Positions 53,386 through 62,916 of a DNA stretch of 64,000 bases are shown here, one piece after another (positions within the stretch are counted from its first letter, which is position 1; each line of letters opens with the position of its first letter). Where the stretch lies: contig NZ_CP095075.1 of assembly GCF_022921115.1 (NCBI RefSeq), positions 1,054,001-1,118,000 of the forward strand, given 5' to 3'. Under the pieces are notes generated by a model. The model saw only the letters and a list, made by a program, of their open reading frames with translations, was not told the DNA's origin and did not search any database. The stretch comes from Halobacillus amylolyticus (GTDB taxonomy: Bacteria > Bacillota > Bacilli > Bacillales > Halobacillaceae). A program made the translations under genes and the position numbers.

Positions 53386-54870
53386 ATGAACAGTAGAAGC
53401 GAGGAACAACTTACATATCCTGAAGGAATGGTAAACATTATTAGAGATGGATTACAGTTGGCTAAAACACCTAAAAAGGTAATAATAGCCGGAGCAGGAA
53501 TGTCTGGGCTAGTCTCTGCTTCCTTACTCAAGAGGGCCGGTCATCATGTAACTGTGCTTGAGGGGAATGACCGGATAGGCGGTAGAGTATTTACCTTAAG
53601 ACAGCCATTCACCCAAGGGAATTACATTGAGCTTGGCGCTATGCGCATTCCTGGCACACATGCTCTTGTATGTGAATATATCAAACGTTTTAGGCTTCCA
53701 ATTAATCCTTTTATAAATAGCTCTCCACTTGATTTGATTTTTGTAAACAACATACTTACTACACGTAAACACTATGAACAATATCCTGAGGTCTTACAAT
53801 TTCCTTTAGAAGAATGGGAAAAGGGCAAAACCGCATCGGAGTTATTTTTATCTGCCGTCAATCCTTTTATTGAAAGGTATCAAAGCAGTTCCCCTGAAGA
53901 GCAGGGACGGTTAAAAAAACAGTATGCCTCTTACTCTATGAGGGACTATCTAGAAAATAATCCATTAGGCCCTTCCCTTTCATCTAATGCTATTCGAATG
54001 ATTATGGTTCTTCTCGGGATTGAAGGGTTCCCCGAGTTCTCCTTTGTTGATATTTTAACGGATATCATTTATCCAATCTTTAATAAGGACACGAACTTCT
54101 ATGAAATCACAGGCGGGAATGATCAGCTTCCCTTATCTTTCCTTTCTGAACTTCACTCTGACATTCTTTACAACCACAAAGTGAGAAAGATTAAGCAAAC
54201 GACGTCCGGTGTTACACTAAGTACAGTGAACCCTTTGACACAGGAGCCAAAGTTTTTTTCGGGTGATTACAGTATTATTACTATGCCTTTTTCAGTCTTC
54301 CAATTTGTTGATGTAGAACCCTATGATTCTATCTCCTTTAAGAAGTGGCAAGCGATTAGAACCCTGCCCAATATTCCCGCAGTGAAAATCGCCATTGAAT
54401 TTAAACATCGCTTTTGGGAGCGGATGAAAGTAGGCAACATCATAACGGACCTTCCCACAATGTTCACCTACATCCCAAGCCACAATAAGGGGCGCTTCGG
54501 TCCTGCAGTATTGCTTGGCAGTTACAGTTGGGGTAACAACGCTTCATTGTGGACCAGTTTAACAGAATCAAGTTTGATTTCCTATGTTCTTAAAGACTTA
54601 GCTAAAATTTATGGCAACATCGTTTATCAAGAATATTATCAAGCGTTTGCTTTTGATTGGGCTCAAAATCCTTTTTCAGCAGGATGCTTTACCTTGTTCT
54701 CCCCACATCAGGTCGTAAATTTTGGTGATTACATAAGCACACCTGAAGGGCGGCTTCATTTTGCCGGAGAACATACCTCTTCCTTTCATGGCTGGGTGGA
54801 AGGTGCAATAGAATCAGGGATAAGGGCAGCCTATGAAATAAATGAAAGATCCCGGAAAGAAGGTGGATAA
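53386..54870 (+). CDS. Flavin monoamine/L-amino-acid oxidase
   Basis: FAD-dependent oxidase of the amine oxidase superfamily. 494 residues: FAD motif AGAGMSGLVSASLLKRAGH (about 34), EGNDRIGGRV (about 59), IELGAMRIP (about 83, the substrate Arg of L-amino acid oxidases) and the C-terminal FAD motif LHFAGEHTSSFHGWVEGAIE (about 463). The GAMRIP segment favours an L-amino-acid or tryptophan oxidase over a monoamine oxidase. AAAAGGAGGAAGTTAT precedes ATG 53386. No signal peptide. Sits directly after MITE copy 3. Confidence 0.88.
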   Translation: MNSRSEEQLTYPEGMVNIIRDGLQLAKTPKKVIIAGAGMSGLVSASLLKRAGHHVTVLEGNDRIGGRVFTLRQPFTQGNYIELGAMRIPGTHALVCEYIKRFRLPINPFINSSPLDLIFVNNILTTRKHYEQYPEVLQFPLEEWEKGKTASELFLSAVNPFIERYQSSSPEEQGRLKKQYASYSMRDYLENNPLGPSLSSNAIRMIMVLLGIEGFPEFSFVDILTDIIYPIFNKDTNFYEITGGNDQLPLSFLSELHSDILYNHKVRKIKQTTSGVTLSTVNPLTQEPKFFSGDYSIITMPFSVFQFVDVEPYDSISFKKWQAIRTLPNIPAVKIAIEFKHRFWERMKVGNIITDLPTMFTYIPSHNKGRFGPAVLLGSYSWGNNASLWTSLTESSLISYVLKDLAKIYGNIVYQEYYQAFAFDWAQNPFSAGCFTLFSPHQVVNFGDYISTPEGRLHFAGEHTSSFHGWVEGAIESGIRAAYEINERSRKEGG

Positions 54871-54905
54871 ACGAACCATATGAAATAGCCTCTTATTCAG
54901 AATGT

Positions 54906-54946
54906 TAAAAGACGCCAATTCCATTAGAGGAGGGCGTCTTTCTTTC
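54906..54946. terminator. Bidirectional terminator between the amine oxidase and fabI
   Basis: AAAGACGCC / GGCGTCTTT stem with a 16-base loop. Confidence 0.75.
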
Positions 54947-54947
54947 A

Positions 54948-55727
54948 TTATCCTAATATATTGTACCCTGAATCGACATAGACGATTTCACCTGTTACAC
55001 CTCTTGACAAGGCACTGAGCATGGCCACACTCATATCACCAATATCTTCTTGAGTGACGTTTCTTTTTAACGGAGAGGTTTCCTCAATTTGATGAAGAAT
55101 TTGATTGAAAGAGGGAACACCTTTTGCAGAAATGGTTCGAATCGCACCTGCAGAAATGGCATTCACTCGAATTTGGTCTGCTCCCACTTCTGAAGCTAGA
55201 TACTTCACAGATGCCTCGAGAGAAGCTTTCGCTACACCCATTACATTGTAACCACCAACGACTCGCTCCGCACCTAAGTAGCTCATCGCAATAATCGCGC
55301 CCCCTTCTCTCATTAACGGGCGAGCAGCCTTTGTAACAGCAACTAAAGAATAGGAGCTTGAGTCTTGCGCAGCAGCAAATCCACTTCTCGATGTATCAAT
55401 AAAGGCCCCCTTTAAATCCTCTGTAGGTGCAGAAGCGACAGAATGTACAAGACCATGAATCACCCCTGCTTTCTCACCGATTTGCGCAAAAGCCTGCTGA
55501 ATACTCTCATCCTCATTTACATCACATTGCAGGACAAACTCTGCTTCTAAGTTATTGTCTTCTAACAGCTTCACTAACTTCTTATAAGACCGTTCCTTCC
55601 TATATGTAAAAATTAATTTTGCCCCTGCTTTATCTAATGATTTAGCCACACCCCACGCAATACTTCTTTGATTGGCTACTCCCATTATGACAATGTATTT
55701 ACCTCTTAATTGTAATAAATCTTCCAT
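54948..55727 (-). CDS. fabI: Enoyl-[acyl-carrier-protein] reductase FabI
   Basis: Last reduction of fatty acid elongation, NAD(P)H-dependent. 259 residues of the SDR-like FabI family: MGVANQRSIAWGVAKSL (about 14-30), QCDVNEDESI (about 61), HSVASA (about 90), and the catalytic Tyr-x6-Lys in GYNVMGVAKASLEA (about 155-165). ATG 55727 follows AAGGAGGATATT; the frame's earlier ATG lies inside that site. An extended -10 (TGTTATAAT) lies just upstream at about 55757-55765. Confidence 0.95.
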   Translation of the reverse strand: MEDLLQLRGKYIVIMGVANQRSIAWGVAKSLDKAGAKLIFTYRKERSYKKLVKLLEDNNLEAEFVLQCDVNEDESIQQAFAQIGEKAGVIHGLVHSVASAPTEDLKGAFIDTSRSGFAAAQDSSSYSLVAVTKAARPLMREGGAIIAMSYLGAERVVGGYNVMGVAKASLEASVKYLASEVGADQIRVNAISAGAIRTISAKGVPSFNQILHQIEETSPLKRNVTQEDIGDMSVAMLSALSRGVTGEIVYVDSGYNILG

Positions 55728-55797
55728 AATATCCTCCTTCGTCAATGTTTCCCCCTCATTATAACAGGTATCCTACCCCTCCCCTGAACTTTCTCCC

Positions 55798-57501
55798 TTA
55801 GATCTCAACTTTATACAAATAAATCTTCCAAGGAGAGGATGCATTTTGGAATGCTTTTTCAAATTCGAGACCTATATTTTCATGATTCTCAATGGGGAGG
55901 GCTGATAATACATAATCTCCACCCATTTGTTGCAATTGTGCAGTATTGATGTCAAGCTGCTCAATTACCTCATCACTATTCTTGCTGAATAAATAATCCT
56001 TCCCTAACTCGGAAACATACATATAAAGCCTACCGCCCCACGTATCAAAGTAGGATTCAAGGGTTTGATTTTTTTCTAGTTCTGGTGCGATGATCTTGCG
56101 GAATTTATGCTTATAGGATAATGGATAGGTAGTATTATAGGTATCTAATGTATGCATGCCATTATATTGGGCGATGGTCGGATGCATAGCCACACTTACC
56201 ACTTGATATTCAGAAGTGTCTAAACCGATGTATTCCTTTATATTATTGAAAAGATCTTGCGAATAAAATTCTTCGAACGTCGGTGTGCCGATTTCACTGT
56301 ATTTTTCCTCTTCATTCAAATCAAATACGATTGCGATTTGAATGACCATAAGTACGATGGCAAGCGGTTTACCAAGTTTTAAGTGTTTCCAAATAATCGC
56401 CAATGCAAAACCAAACGCCATGTACCAGAACAAAGGATGTAGAAAATGGATACGGCTGAAATTAAATGTATTGAGAAGCATTGACTCATCTTTTAGTACT
56501 CTAAATCCTTCCCAGTACCAAAAAGCATACCAGAGCGACAAAAGGAAATTCATCGTCATAGCAAAAGCAAGCTGGTTAGGTTTAATTTTTTTATAAATAG
56601 CAATAAACACTGCCAGGATTACTGCTGGAAGGATCACTTGCTGATGCAAACTCATGTCATGGGTATGAGCAAAAATGAAATTTTCATTAAACAGACGAAT
56701 TGTACCAGCTAGGCTGTTATGTCCTAAGTCAAATTCTTCACGGTGAGAGGTAAATCCTTCACTGAAGAACATGGATACAATGATGAGGTAGTTCTTAATT
56801 AGGTAAATCGATCCCATCAGGACGAGCGCCACTAAAAAAGCAATGTTGATACGTTTTGTTCTGAACCAGTCGACCATCCACAATAAACCCATCAATGCTA
56901 GAAAGAATACAAAGCTTAATATTAAACTTGAGTGAAACGGAAGTAATACGATAATAATCCAGTATAACTTGGGTGTATTTCTCCCGAACTTGCGGATGTT
57001 CAGAAACGCTAATAAGGCTAAAGGCAACCCTGCTATTGATAGTGCTCCAGAAGGCCAAAAAGGCAAAAGTGCAAAGCCGACTGATACACCTATAGCTATG
57101 AACTGAAGTTTTTCTACCCCCTCTCTTGCTTGGAAAAAGAAACGGAGTAACCCATACATACCAAAAAAGCCTACAAACCGCATAATGGTTTGATTTATTG
57201 TGTAGGCCGTGAATGGTTCAAACCATACGTAAAGCCATACCATTACATCCAAACTTGACGATAGAGCACTGCGAGGCAGGCCATTGATGGCATAGGGCAA
57301 TGTCGTTCCCGGGGGGGCAAAGATCTGTCCGCTTTCTGCTAATATCTTGTACCAGACAATGTTTGAGTCCAAATTGTCGTGAACCCGAATGTGAGTGTCT
57401 TTACCAAGAATGTAATAAGGCATGAGGTACGCTACGATGATTAAGCAGCCAAGGACAATCCATTTATTTTTTGAAAAAGTTCTCAATATGGTGGACCACA
57501 T
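55798..57501 (-). CDS. DUF6044-type polytopic membrane protein, candidate GT-C glycosyltransferase
   Basis: 567 residues with about 11-12 membrane helices and a C-terminal external domain of about 150 residues. The first external loop carries an acidic motif GKDTHIRVHDNLDSNIVWYK (about 28-47), the place where GT-C enzymes hold catalytic acids. It resembles DUF6044/YfhO-like proteins that transfer a sugar from undecaprenyl phosphate to a surface polymer. ATG 57501 follows AAAGAGG and overlaps the aminotransferase gene by 38 bases in another frame; a longer frame from 57636 is not supported. Last gene of the sugar operon. Confidence 0.75.
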   Translation of the reverse strand: MWSTILRTFSKNKWIVLGCLIIVAYLMPYYILGKDTHIRVHDNLDSNIVWYKILAESGQIFAPPGTTLPYAINGLPRSALSSSLDVMVWLYVWFEPFTAYTINQTIMRFVGFFGMYGLLRFFFQAREGVEKLQFIAIGVSVGFALLPFWPSGALSIAGLPLALLAFLNIRKFGRNTPKLYWIIIVLLPFHSSLILSFVFFLALMGLLWMVDWFRTKRINIAFLVALVLMGSIYLIKNYLIIVSMFFSEGFTSHREEFDLGHNSLAGTIRLFNENFIFAHTHDMSLHQQVILPAVILAVFIAIYKKIKPNQLAFAMTMNFLLSLWYAFWYWEGFRVLKDESMLLNTFNFSRIHFLHPLFWYMAFGFALAIIWKHLKLGKPLAIVLMVIQIAIVFDLNEEEKYSEIGTPTFEEFYSQDLFNNIKEYIGLDTSEYQVVSVAMHPTIAQYNGMHTLDTYNTTYPLSYKHKFRKIIAPELEKNQTLESYFDTWGGRLYMYVSELGKDYLFSKNSDEVIEQLDINTAQLQQMGGDYVLSALPIENHENIGLEFEKAFQNASSPWKIYLYKVEI

Positions 57502-58597
57502 GATTGACGACCTCTTTCTCCATCCCAAAGTATAAAGGTAACCGTAATAACCGCTCCGCTTCTGATGTCGTAAAATGATCGATTCCCGATAAGCCGCCAT
57601 AGACTCTCCCAGCTTGAGAAGAGTGTAATGGTTCATAATGAGGCACCGCCATAATGTCCTGTTCCTTTAAGTAAGAAATTATATCAGAACGCACAGACTC
57701 TGTTCTCAACTTTATATAAAACATGTGGGCATTATGCTGACAACCCTCTGGTATGTGTTGTGTACTAACCAAGTCTTCTTCCACAAGAGAGGAAAGTTTT
57801 TCACTATACCGATTCCATGTCTCGATGCGATCTTCAAAAATAGTCCAAGCTTCCTCAAGCTGGGCATATAAATAAGCAGCATTCAATTCACTTAACAGAA
57901 AGGAGGAGCCGACATCATGCCACGTATACTTATCAACCTGCCCCCTTTTAAATTGTGACCGATTCGTTCCTTTTTCTTGAAGGATTTCAGCACGCTCAAC
58001 ATATTTTGGATCATTGATCAGCAAGGCGCCGCCTTCCCCACAAGTATAATTCTTCGTTTCATGAAAACTTAACGTACCGAAGTGCCCAAAGGTTCCAAGC
58101 GGTTTTCCTTTATATGTGCTCAATAGGGCCTGAGCAGCATCTTCTATGACAAATAATTGATGACGTTCTGCCATCTCCATAATCTGTTCCATGTCACAGG
58201 CAACACCAGCATAATGTACGACTACAATAGCCTTTGTCCTAGGAGTAATCGCATCTTCGATCAATTCAGGGTCTATATTCATCACAGTCGGATCGACATC
58301 TACAAATGTGATGTGCGCCCCTCGTAACACAAAGGCATTCGCTGTTGAAACGAATGTGTACGAGGGCATGATGATTTCATCCCCCTCTTTTATGTTAAGT
58401 AATAAGGCAGCCATCTCAAGAGCATGTGTACATGATGGGGTTAGTAAGGCTTTCTGGCATAATAAATGCTCTTCAAGCCAGGCTTTACACTTTTCCCCAA
58501 ACGGTCCATTCCCCGAAAGCTTTCGATTGTGATGAATCGCTTCTTGAATATAGTCTATTTCCTTACCAATGACACACGGTTTATTAAATGGAATCAC
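57464..58597 (-). CDS. dTDP-4-amino-4,6-dideoxyhexose transaminase (WecE/RffA-like)
   Basis: PLP-dependent sugar aminotransferase of the DegT/DnrJ/EryC1/StrS family. 377 residues, like E. coli WecE (376): IPFNKPCVIGKE start, TPSCTHALEMAALLL (about 53), PSYTFVSTANAFVLRGA (about 80), EDAAQALLSTYKG (about 153) and the PLP lysine in FHETKNYTCGEGGAL (about 183). Expected to aminate dTDP-4-keto-6-deoxyglucose to the 4-amino galacto form; an FdtB-like 3-amino reaction is the alternative. Lies in the rfb operon. Confidence 0.88.
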   Translation of the reverse strand: MIPFNKPCVIGKEIDYIQEAIHHNRKLSGNGPFGEKCKAWLEEHLLCQKALLTPSCTHALEMAALLLNIKEGDEIIMPSYTFVSTANAFVLRGAHITFVDVDPTVMNIDPELIEDAITPRTKAIVVVHYAGVACDMEQIMEMAERHQLFVIEDAAQALLSTYKGKPLGTFGHFGTLSFHETKNYTCGEGGALLINDPKYVERAEILQEKGTNRSQFKRGQVDKYTWHDVGSSFLLSELNAAYLYAQLEEAWTIFEDRIETWNRYSEKLSSLVEEDLVSTQHIPEGCQHNAHMFYIKLRTESVRSDIISYLKEQDIMAVPHYEPLHSSQAGRVYGGLSGIDHFTTSEAERLLRLPLYFGMEKEVVNHVVHHIENFFKK

Positions 58598-58608
58598 AGG
58601 AAATCACC

Positions 58609-58974
58609 TCACACTGATTGGCTTGTTATCATAATTCCTACTACGATGAACGATAGTCCGATCACTTTATATAATGTAACAGGCTCTTGAAAAAGAAACA
58701 CAGAAAGTATAAATACAAGAACAAATGAGAGACTCATGAACGGATAAGCATAACTAATATCAAATTTTGTCATAGCCCCCATCCAAAATATTGAGGCTAC
58801 AAAAGCAGAAAGAAACCCTGATAAGATCAAAGGGTCTACTAACAACTGCAGTAAGAATAGTATTTTATCCTTTACTAATGGTGGAAGGCTACCGTACTTC
58901 TCAATCCGCCATTTCAGGATAAGTTGTCCGTAAACAGTAAATAATATCGTGCCGAAAATATATAAATAGCCCAT
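58609..58974 (-). CDS. EamA/SMR-type four-helix flippase candidate
   Basis: 121 residues, four membrane helices, with the EamA pattern YAYPFMSLSFVLVFILSVFLFQEPVT (first 20: YAYPFMSLSFVLVFILSVFL) and a short final helix FIVVGIMITSQ. Half-size EamA proteins such as ArnE/ArnF move aminosugar-undecaprenyl phosphate across the membrane. Its location between the aminotransferase and the acetyltransferase, with a GT2 nearby, fits a flippase for the lipid-linked sugar. Drug efflux is the less likely alternative. Confidence 0.78.
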   Translation of the reverse strand: MGYLYIFGTILFTVYGQLILKWRIEKYGSLPPLVKDKILFLLQLLVDPLILSGFLSAFVASIFWMGAMTKFDISYAYPFMSLSFVLVFILSVFLFQEPVTLYKVIGLSFIVVGIMITSQSV

Positions 58975-58978
58975 TATG

Positions 58979-59662
58979 TCACTCCGTCAATGCTTTCCCA
59001 TTCAATTTGTGATAGACATCCACTGAACGTTTCAACTTAAAGCCGAGAGACTGGAAAAGATTCAGTGAAGACAAGTTAATTGCCGAAATAGAAGTAGTTA
59101 GCTCTTCATATCCTAATGACAACATCTTTAGACAACCACTGCTCAGAAACGGTTTAGCTAGTCCCAAACCTGTAAACTCCTTGCCTATCCCTAACAACAA
59201 GACCTTATTGCTGTCAAAACCGAAGAAGCCAGTCAGATCGCCTTGATAATACAGGAAATAAACCTGGTTTTGATCATATAAGTCCTCAAGCCATCGTACA
59301 TACCTTAAATCAGCCAGCTCGTTCGGGATATGAAAATCTCTATGGAAGCGGCCATGAACAAAAGCATGTTCAGCAATATCTAGAATCACTTGCTTATCTC
59401 CATTCGAATCAAGTGTGACTCCTTCCTTTTCAAACACCTTCAGCTCACCCGATCTGCATCTCGGCTCAAGCAAAGTGTCAGCGTAATAAAATCCGTACTC
59501 TCTTAACACTTTTTTATCGAAAAAAGGATCCACTTTCACTGTAAAATGACCGTCTCTATCCATCGTCTCCTGGAATGCTTCCACATCTAAGGAAGTTAGC
59601 TCATAAGTATCTATGTTAAGTGTACGTTTATCCCAGGGTGTCTCTTTCAAGTAATATGTCAT
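58979..59662 (-). CDS. GNAT sugar N-acetyltransferase (WecD/RffC-like)
   Basis: 227 residues; N-terminal LKETPWDKRTLNIDTYELTS resembles WecD, which acetylates dTDP-4-amino-4,6-dideoxygalactose, and the C-terminal GNAT domain shows LGIGKEFTGLGLAKPFLSSG (CoA loop, about 154) and ISAINLSSLNLFQSLGFKL (about 193). Start overlaps the GT2 stop by four bases (ATGA), so the two are coupled. Substrate assignment is by neighbours: rfbA, rfbB and the WecE-like gene are in the same operon. Confidence 0.8.
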   Translation of the reverse strand: MTYYLKETPWDKRTLNIDTYELTSLDVEAFQETMDRDGHFTVKVDPFFDKKVLREYGFYYADTLLEPRCRSGELKVFEKEGVTLDSNGDKQVILDIAEHAFVHGRFHRDFHIPNELADLRYVRWLEDLYDQNQVYFLYYQGDLTGFFGFDSNKVLLLGIGKEFTGLGLAKPFLSSGCLKMLSLGYEELTTSISAINLSSLNLFQSLGFKLKRSVDVYHKLNGKALTE

Positions 59663-60597
59663 CCTATCACCTCATCTCGTTTCTTATCAGTTACGTCCCT
59701 AATGATGTATAACGGACGTCCTTTCGTTTCATTAAATACCTTTCCGAGATATAATCCCAACACTCCAAAATTAAAAAAAATCAACCCTGCTATAAAATAG
59801 AGAGAAACCATCACACTTGTCCATCCAGGGACAGGCTGGGATAAGAAAAAGTATCTGAGTATCAAATAGATTCCATAAATGAATGAAACAAAAGAGACTA
59901 AAAAGCCAAATTGAATCGACAATCTTAACGGTTTGTTAGACTGAGAGATAATCACATCTGTTGCTAACCTGACCATCTTCTTTAGATTGTATGATGATTT
60001 GCCTTCAACCCTTTTTCCATGATCTACAGGGATACTGGTCGTTTTAAACCCCATCCATTTGATGAATAACGGAAAGAAACGGGTCTGTTCTCTCATCTTT
60101 CTATAACTGTCAATGACATTCCTTGAACAAATACTAAAATTAGCAATCGTATAATCGGAGGAACGATCAGTAAGATAATCATAGACTTTATAAAATAATT
60201 TAGAAGACAGACGTTTAAAGAAACCATCCTGTCGAACTACGCGTGTGCCGAAAACAACCTCATAACCCTCTAAAGCTTTCTCATACAATTTCTCGATTTC
60301 CTCGGGCTGATCCTGCAAGTCGCAATCCATCACAACGATGAAATCACCCTGCGTGTGGTCAAGCCCAGCTGTAATAGCCCGGTGTTGACCAAAATTCCTG
60401 GCCATATCAAAGCCTCTGATATGGTTGTCCTCTTCACTTAATTTTTGAATCGTCTCCCACGATTGGTCTGGACTGCAATCATTAATAAGTAGGATTTCAT
60501 AATCTGAAGATATACTTTCCATTGTTTGATTGATACGCCTGCACAGTTCGTACAGGCACGTTTGACACCCATAGACAGGGACAACGACAGAAATCAT
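59659..60597 (-). CDS. GT2 glycosyltransferase, undecaprenyl-phosphate type (ArnC/GtrB/CsbB-like)
   Basis: 312 residues: soluble GT-A domain with SVVVPVYGCQ start, metal motif VVMDCDLQDQPEEI (about 91) and the QHRAITAGLDH segment, then two C-terminal membrane helices (about 228-250 and 262-285) with FNETKGRPLYIIRD at the end. This layout is that of enzymes making sugar-P-undecaprenol. ATG 60597 lies inside the 3' end of rfbB and follows GGGAGG; an upstream ATG is less well placed. Confidence 0.88.
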   Translation of the reverse strand: MISVVVPVYGCQTCLYELCRRINQTMESISSDYEILLINDCSPDQSWETIQKLSEEDNHIRGFDMARNFGQHRAITAGLDHTQGDFIVVMDCDLQDQPEEIEKLYEKALEGYEVVFGTRVVRQDGFFKRLSSKLFYKVYDYLTDRSSDYTIANFSICSRNVIDSYRKMREQTRFFPLFIKWMGFKTTSIPVDHGKRVEGKSSYNLKKMVRLATDVIISQSNKPLRLSIQFGFLVSFVSFIYGIYLILRYFFLSQPVPGWTSVMVSLYFIAGLIFFNFGVLGLYLGKVFNETKGRPLYIIRDVTDKKRDEVIG

Positions 60598-61624
60598 TGC
60601 ACGACTTCCTCCCATTTATGCACATACCAATCTAGTGTTTTCTTCAGGCCTTCACCAAAGGAGATCCTAGACATCCAGCCGATTTGGTTCCGGATCTTCG
60701 AATCATCCACTGCATACCTCTTATCGTGTCCCAGTCGGTCATCCACAAAAGTTATTAATTCCTCGTAGCTCTGTATGTCTGTTCCACTTAAAAGTTGCGG
60801 TTTCATTTGATTAAGTTGTTCACAAATAAATTTGGTGAGTTCAATGTTCGTTTTTTCATTCCCACCCCGACATTATAACTCTCACCAGCTTTTCCTTTAT
60901 GAAAGACCATGTCAATCGCTTCACAATGATCCCCCACATACAACCAATCCCTAACATTCATTCCGTCACCATAAATGGGAATAGGTTCAAGTGACAGAGC
61001 TTTTCGGATGATTGTGGGAAGCAGTTTTTCATCATGCTGCCTTGGCCCATAGTTATTCGAACTGCTCGATAGGACCACATTCATCCCATATGTGGTGTAA
61101 TAACTCTTAACGAGCATATTTGCTCCTGCCTTAGAAGCACTATACGGGTTACTAGGATTGTAAGGAGTATGTTCGGTGAACTTCCCCTTACCTCCTAATG
61201 AGCCATAGACTTCATCAGTCGAAATGTGATGAAACCGGCGCTTAGACAGAAGCCCTTTTTTCTCCCAATCCTTCCTAGCAGCTTCCAGTAACACACCCGT
61301 TCCTAGTACATTTGTTAAGATAAAGGGTTTGGAATCAGCAATGGATTTGTCTACATGTGATTCAGCGGCGAAATGGACAACACCTTCAATATCGAATTCA
61401 TTAAAAACATTCCTTACTAAAGCTTCGTCTGAGACATCTCCATGGACGAAGTGGTATGTGTCCATATTTTCAACTTCCATCAGGTTTTCTCGGCTTCCCG
61501 CATATGTCAGCTTATCTATATTGACAAGCTGACGACCTGGATATTTTTTCAAATAATAAGTGATAAAGTTGGAGCCGATGAATCCGGCCCCTCCAGTTAT
61601 TAAGAGTGCTGGATTCTTACTCAT
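60594..61624 (-). pseudogene. rfbB: dTDP-glucose 4,6-dehydratase (rfbB), split by a one-base deletion
   Basis: Makes dTDP-4-keto-6-deoxyglucose. The first 255 or so codons carry GGAGFIGSNFI (about 9), STDEVYGSLG (Thr, Asp, Glu catalytic, about 140) and the Tyr-Lys pair YSASKAG (about 168). After GESYNVGVG the frame shifts: the natural continuation NEKTNIELTKFICEQLNQMK is in another frame and joins the C-terminal RPGHDRRYA-like segment DRLGHDKRYAVDDSKIRNQI. Adding one G near forward 60862-60864 restores a 343-residue enzyme. Either a real mutation or a sequencing error in a G run. Confidence 0.9.
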
Positions 61625-62549
61625 TTTCTATCAATCCTAACCCTGGGTTCTGGTCGATTTTGTCCCAGTACTGCTGAACATGCTTCCGATTGGCTATTTC
61701 CATCAAATATTGACCATAATCATTCTTTTTCATCGATTCACCCGCTTCATACAATTGATGCTTCGAAATATAGCCCATGTAAAAAGCTATTTCCTCAATA
61801 CAGGCAATTTTAAAGCCTTGACGCTGTTCAATATTCTTGATGAACTCTGAGGACTCGAACAACGATTCATGTGTACCTGCATCAAGCCATGCAAACCCTC
61901 TTCCCAGCAGCTCGACACCCAGCTGACCGTCTTCTAGATATTTTTTGTTCACATCAGTAATTTCAAGTTCCCCCCGGGCAGAGAAATTGAGTTTCTTTGC
62001 GATTTTGACTACACGATTGTCATAGACATATAAACCAGTTACCGCAAAATCAGACTTCGGATCTTCTGGCTTCTCCTCGATCGAAACTACCTTTCGTTCT
62101 TCATCGAATTCCACGACACCGAACCTGCTTGGATCCTTTACCCTGTACCCAAAAATAGTGGCGCCCTTATGATTCCGGACAGCTTTTCTTAGGATATTTG
62201 TTAATCCTTGCCCGTAAAAAATGTTGTCGCCAAGTATTAACGTGACATTATCCTTCCCAATAAACTCTTCCCCGACGATGAACGCCTCTGGAATACCATT
62301 TGGCTCCTCTTGCGATTTGTAATGAAGCGAGATCCCGAGTGAAGACCCGTCACCTAGTAATTTTTCAAACCTCGAAATATCTTCTGGCGTGCTTATAATC
62401 ATGATCTCTTTAATCCCCGAAAGCATTAAAATTGATAAAGGGTAATAAATCATAGGCTTGTCATAAACAGCTAACAAATGTTTATTTATGCAATTCGTAC
62501 TTGGAGACAGCCTTGTTCCACTTCCCCCTGCCAGTATGATTCCTTTCAT
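61617..62549 (-). CDS. rfbA: Glucose-1-phosphate thymidylyltransferase
   Basis: Makes dTDP-glucose from dTTP and glucose-1-phosphate, entry to the dTDP-sugar pathway. 310 residues, N-terminal nucleotide motif [18 protein letters not shown], then [29 protein letters not shown] (about 108), [17 protein letters not shown] (about 160) and [10 protein letters not shown] (about 222). Longer at the C terminus than short RmlA enzymes only slightly. ATG 62549 follows AAGGATGG; the frame upstream is unsupported. First gene of the sugar operon, overlapping rfbB by eight bases. Confidence 0.95.
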   Translation of the reverse strand: MKGIILAGGSGTRLSPSTNCINKHLLAVYDKPMIYYPLSILMLSGIKEIMIISTPEDISRFEKLLGDGSSLGISLHYKSQEEPNGIPEAFIVGEEFIGKDNVTLILGDNIFYGQGLTNILRKAVRNHKGATIFGYRVKDPSRFGVVEFDEERKVVSIEEKPEDPKSDFAVTGLYVYDNRVVKIAKKLNFSARGELEITDVNKKYLEDGQLGVELLGRGFAWLDAGTHESLFESSEFIKNIEQRQGFKIACIEEIAFYMGYISKHQLYEAGESMKKNDYGQYLMEIANRKHVQQYWDKIDQNPGLGLIENE

Positions 62550-62602
62550 CAAACCACCATCCTTCAAGGTATTTAGGAACAACATGGAAATATTTTGCTA
62601 CT

Positions 62603-62631
62603 ACTATAATTACCTTGTGTGAACTTGTTAA
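62603..62631 (-). promoter_or_regulatory. Sigma-A promoter of the sugar operon
   Basis: TTAACA, a 17-base spacer and TATAGT on the minus strand, 54 bases before the rfbA start. Confidence 0.65.
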
Positions 62632-62837
62632 ACTTAAGTTTTCATTACGAAATAGTTACTGAATGTTTCAACAGTATCATCATTACTTCCACGAAGTGAT
62701 TCTATTCAAGATCAAACCAAACAAGGATAAAAACTTTTTCATTTATTTAAAAATAAAAAGTATACATCGAACACATAAGAAATAACCTAAAGATATGTGT
62801 CTAAATCAACAGTCTTAGCATTAAAAAAATCATTATC

Positions 62838-62866
62838 TTGCTCTCGAGAGAATTTAACGATATAAT
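62838..62866 (+). promoter_or_regulatory. Promoter for an antisense RNA opposing the toxin gene
   Basis: TTGCTC, a 17-base spacer and a perfect TATAAT on the plus strand; predicted start about 62873, pointing into the 3' end of the holin-like toxin unit. The spacer contains a CTCTCGAGAG palindrome. No plus-strand gene follows. Confidence 0.55.
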
Positions 62867-62879
62867 CGTAAATGGAAAT

Positions 62880-62911
62880 AAAAAAATCCAAGGTGTTGGG
62901 GCACCTTGGAT
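62880..62911 (-). terminator. Terminator of the holin-like toxin mRNA
   Basis: Perfect 10-bp stem ATCCAAGGTG / CACCTTGGAT with loop and TTTTTTT on the minus strand. Confidence 0.85.
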
Positions 62912-62916
62912 GAGTG

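Noticed and set aside
55755..55775. Possible FapR operator upstream of fabI (TACCTG core)
   Set aside because: Only the six-base core and a few flanking bases match; too weak to report as a site.
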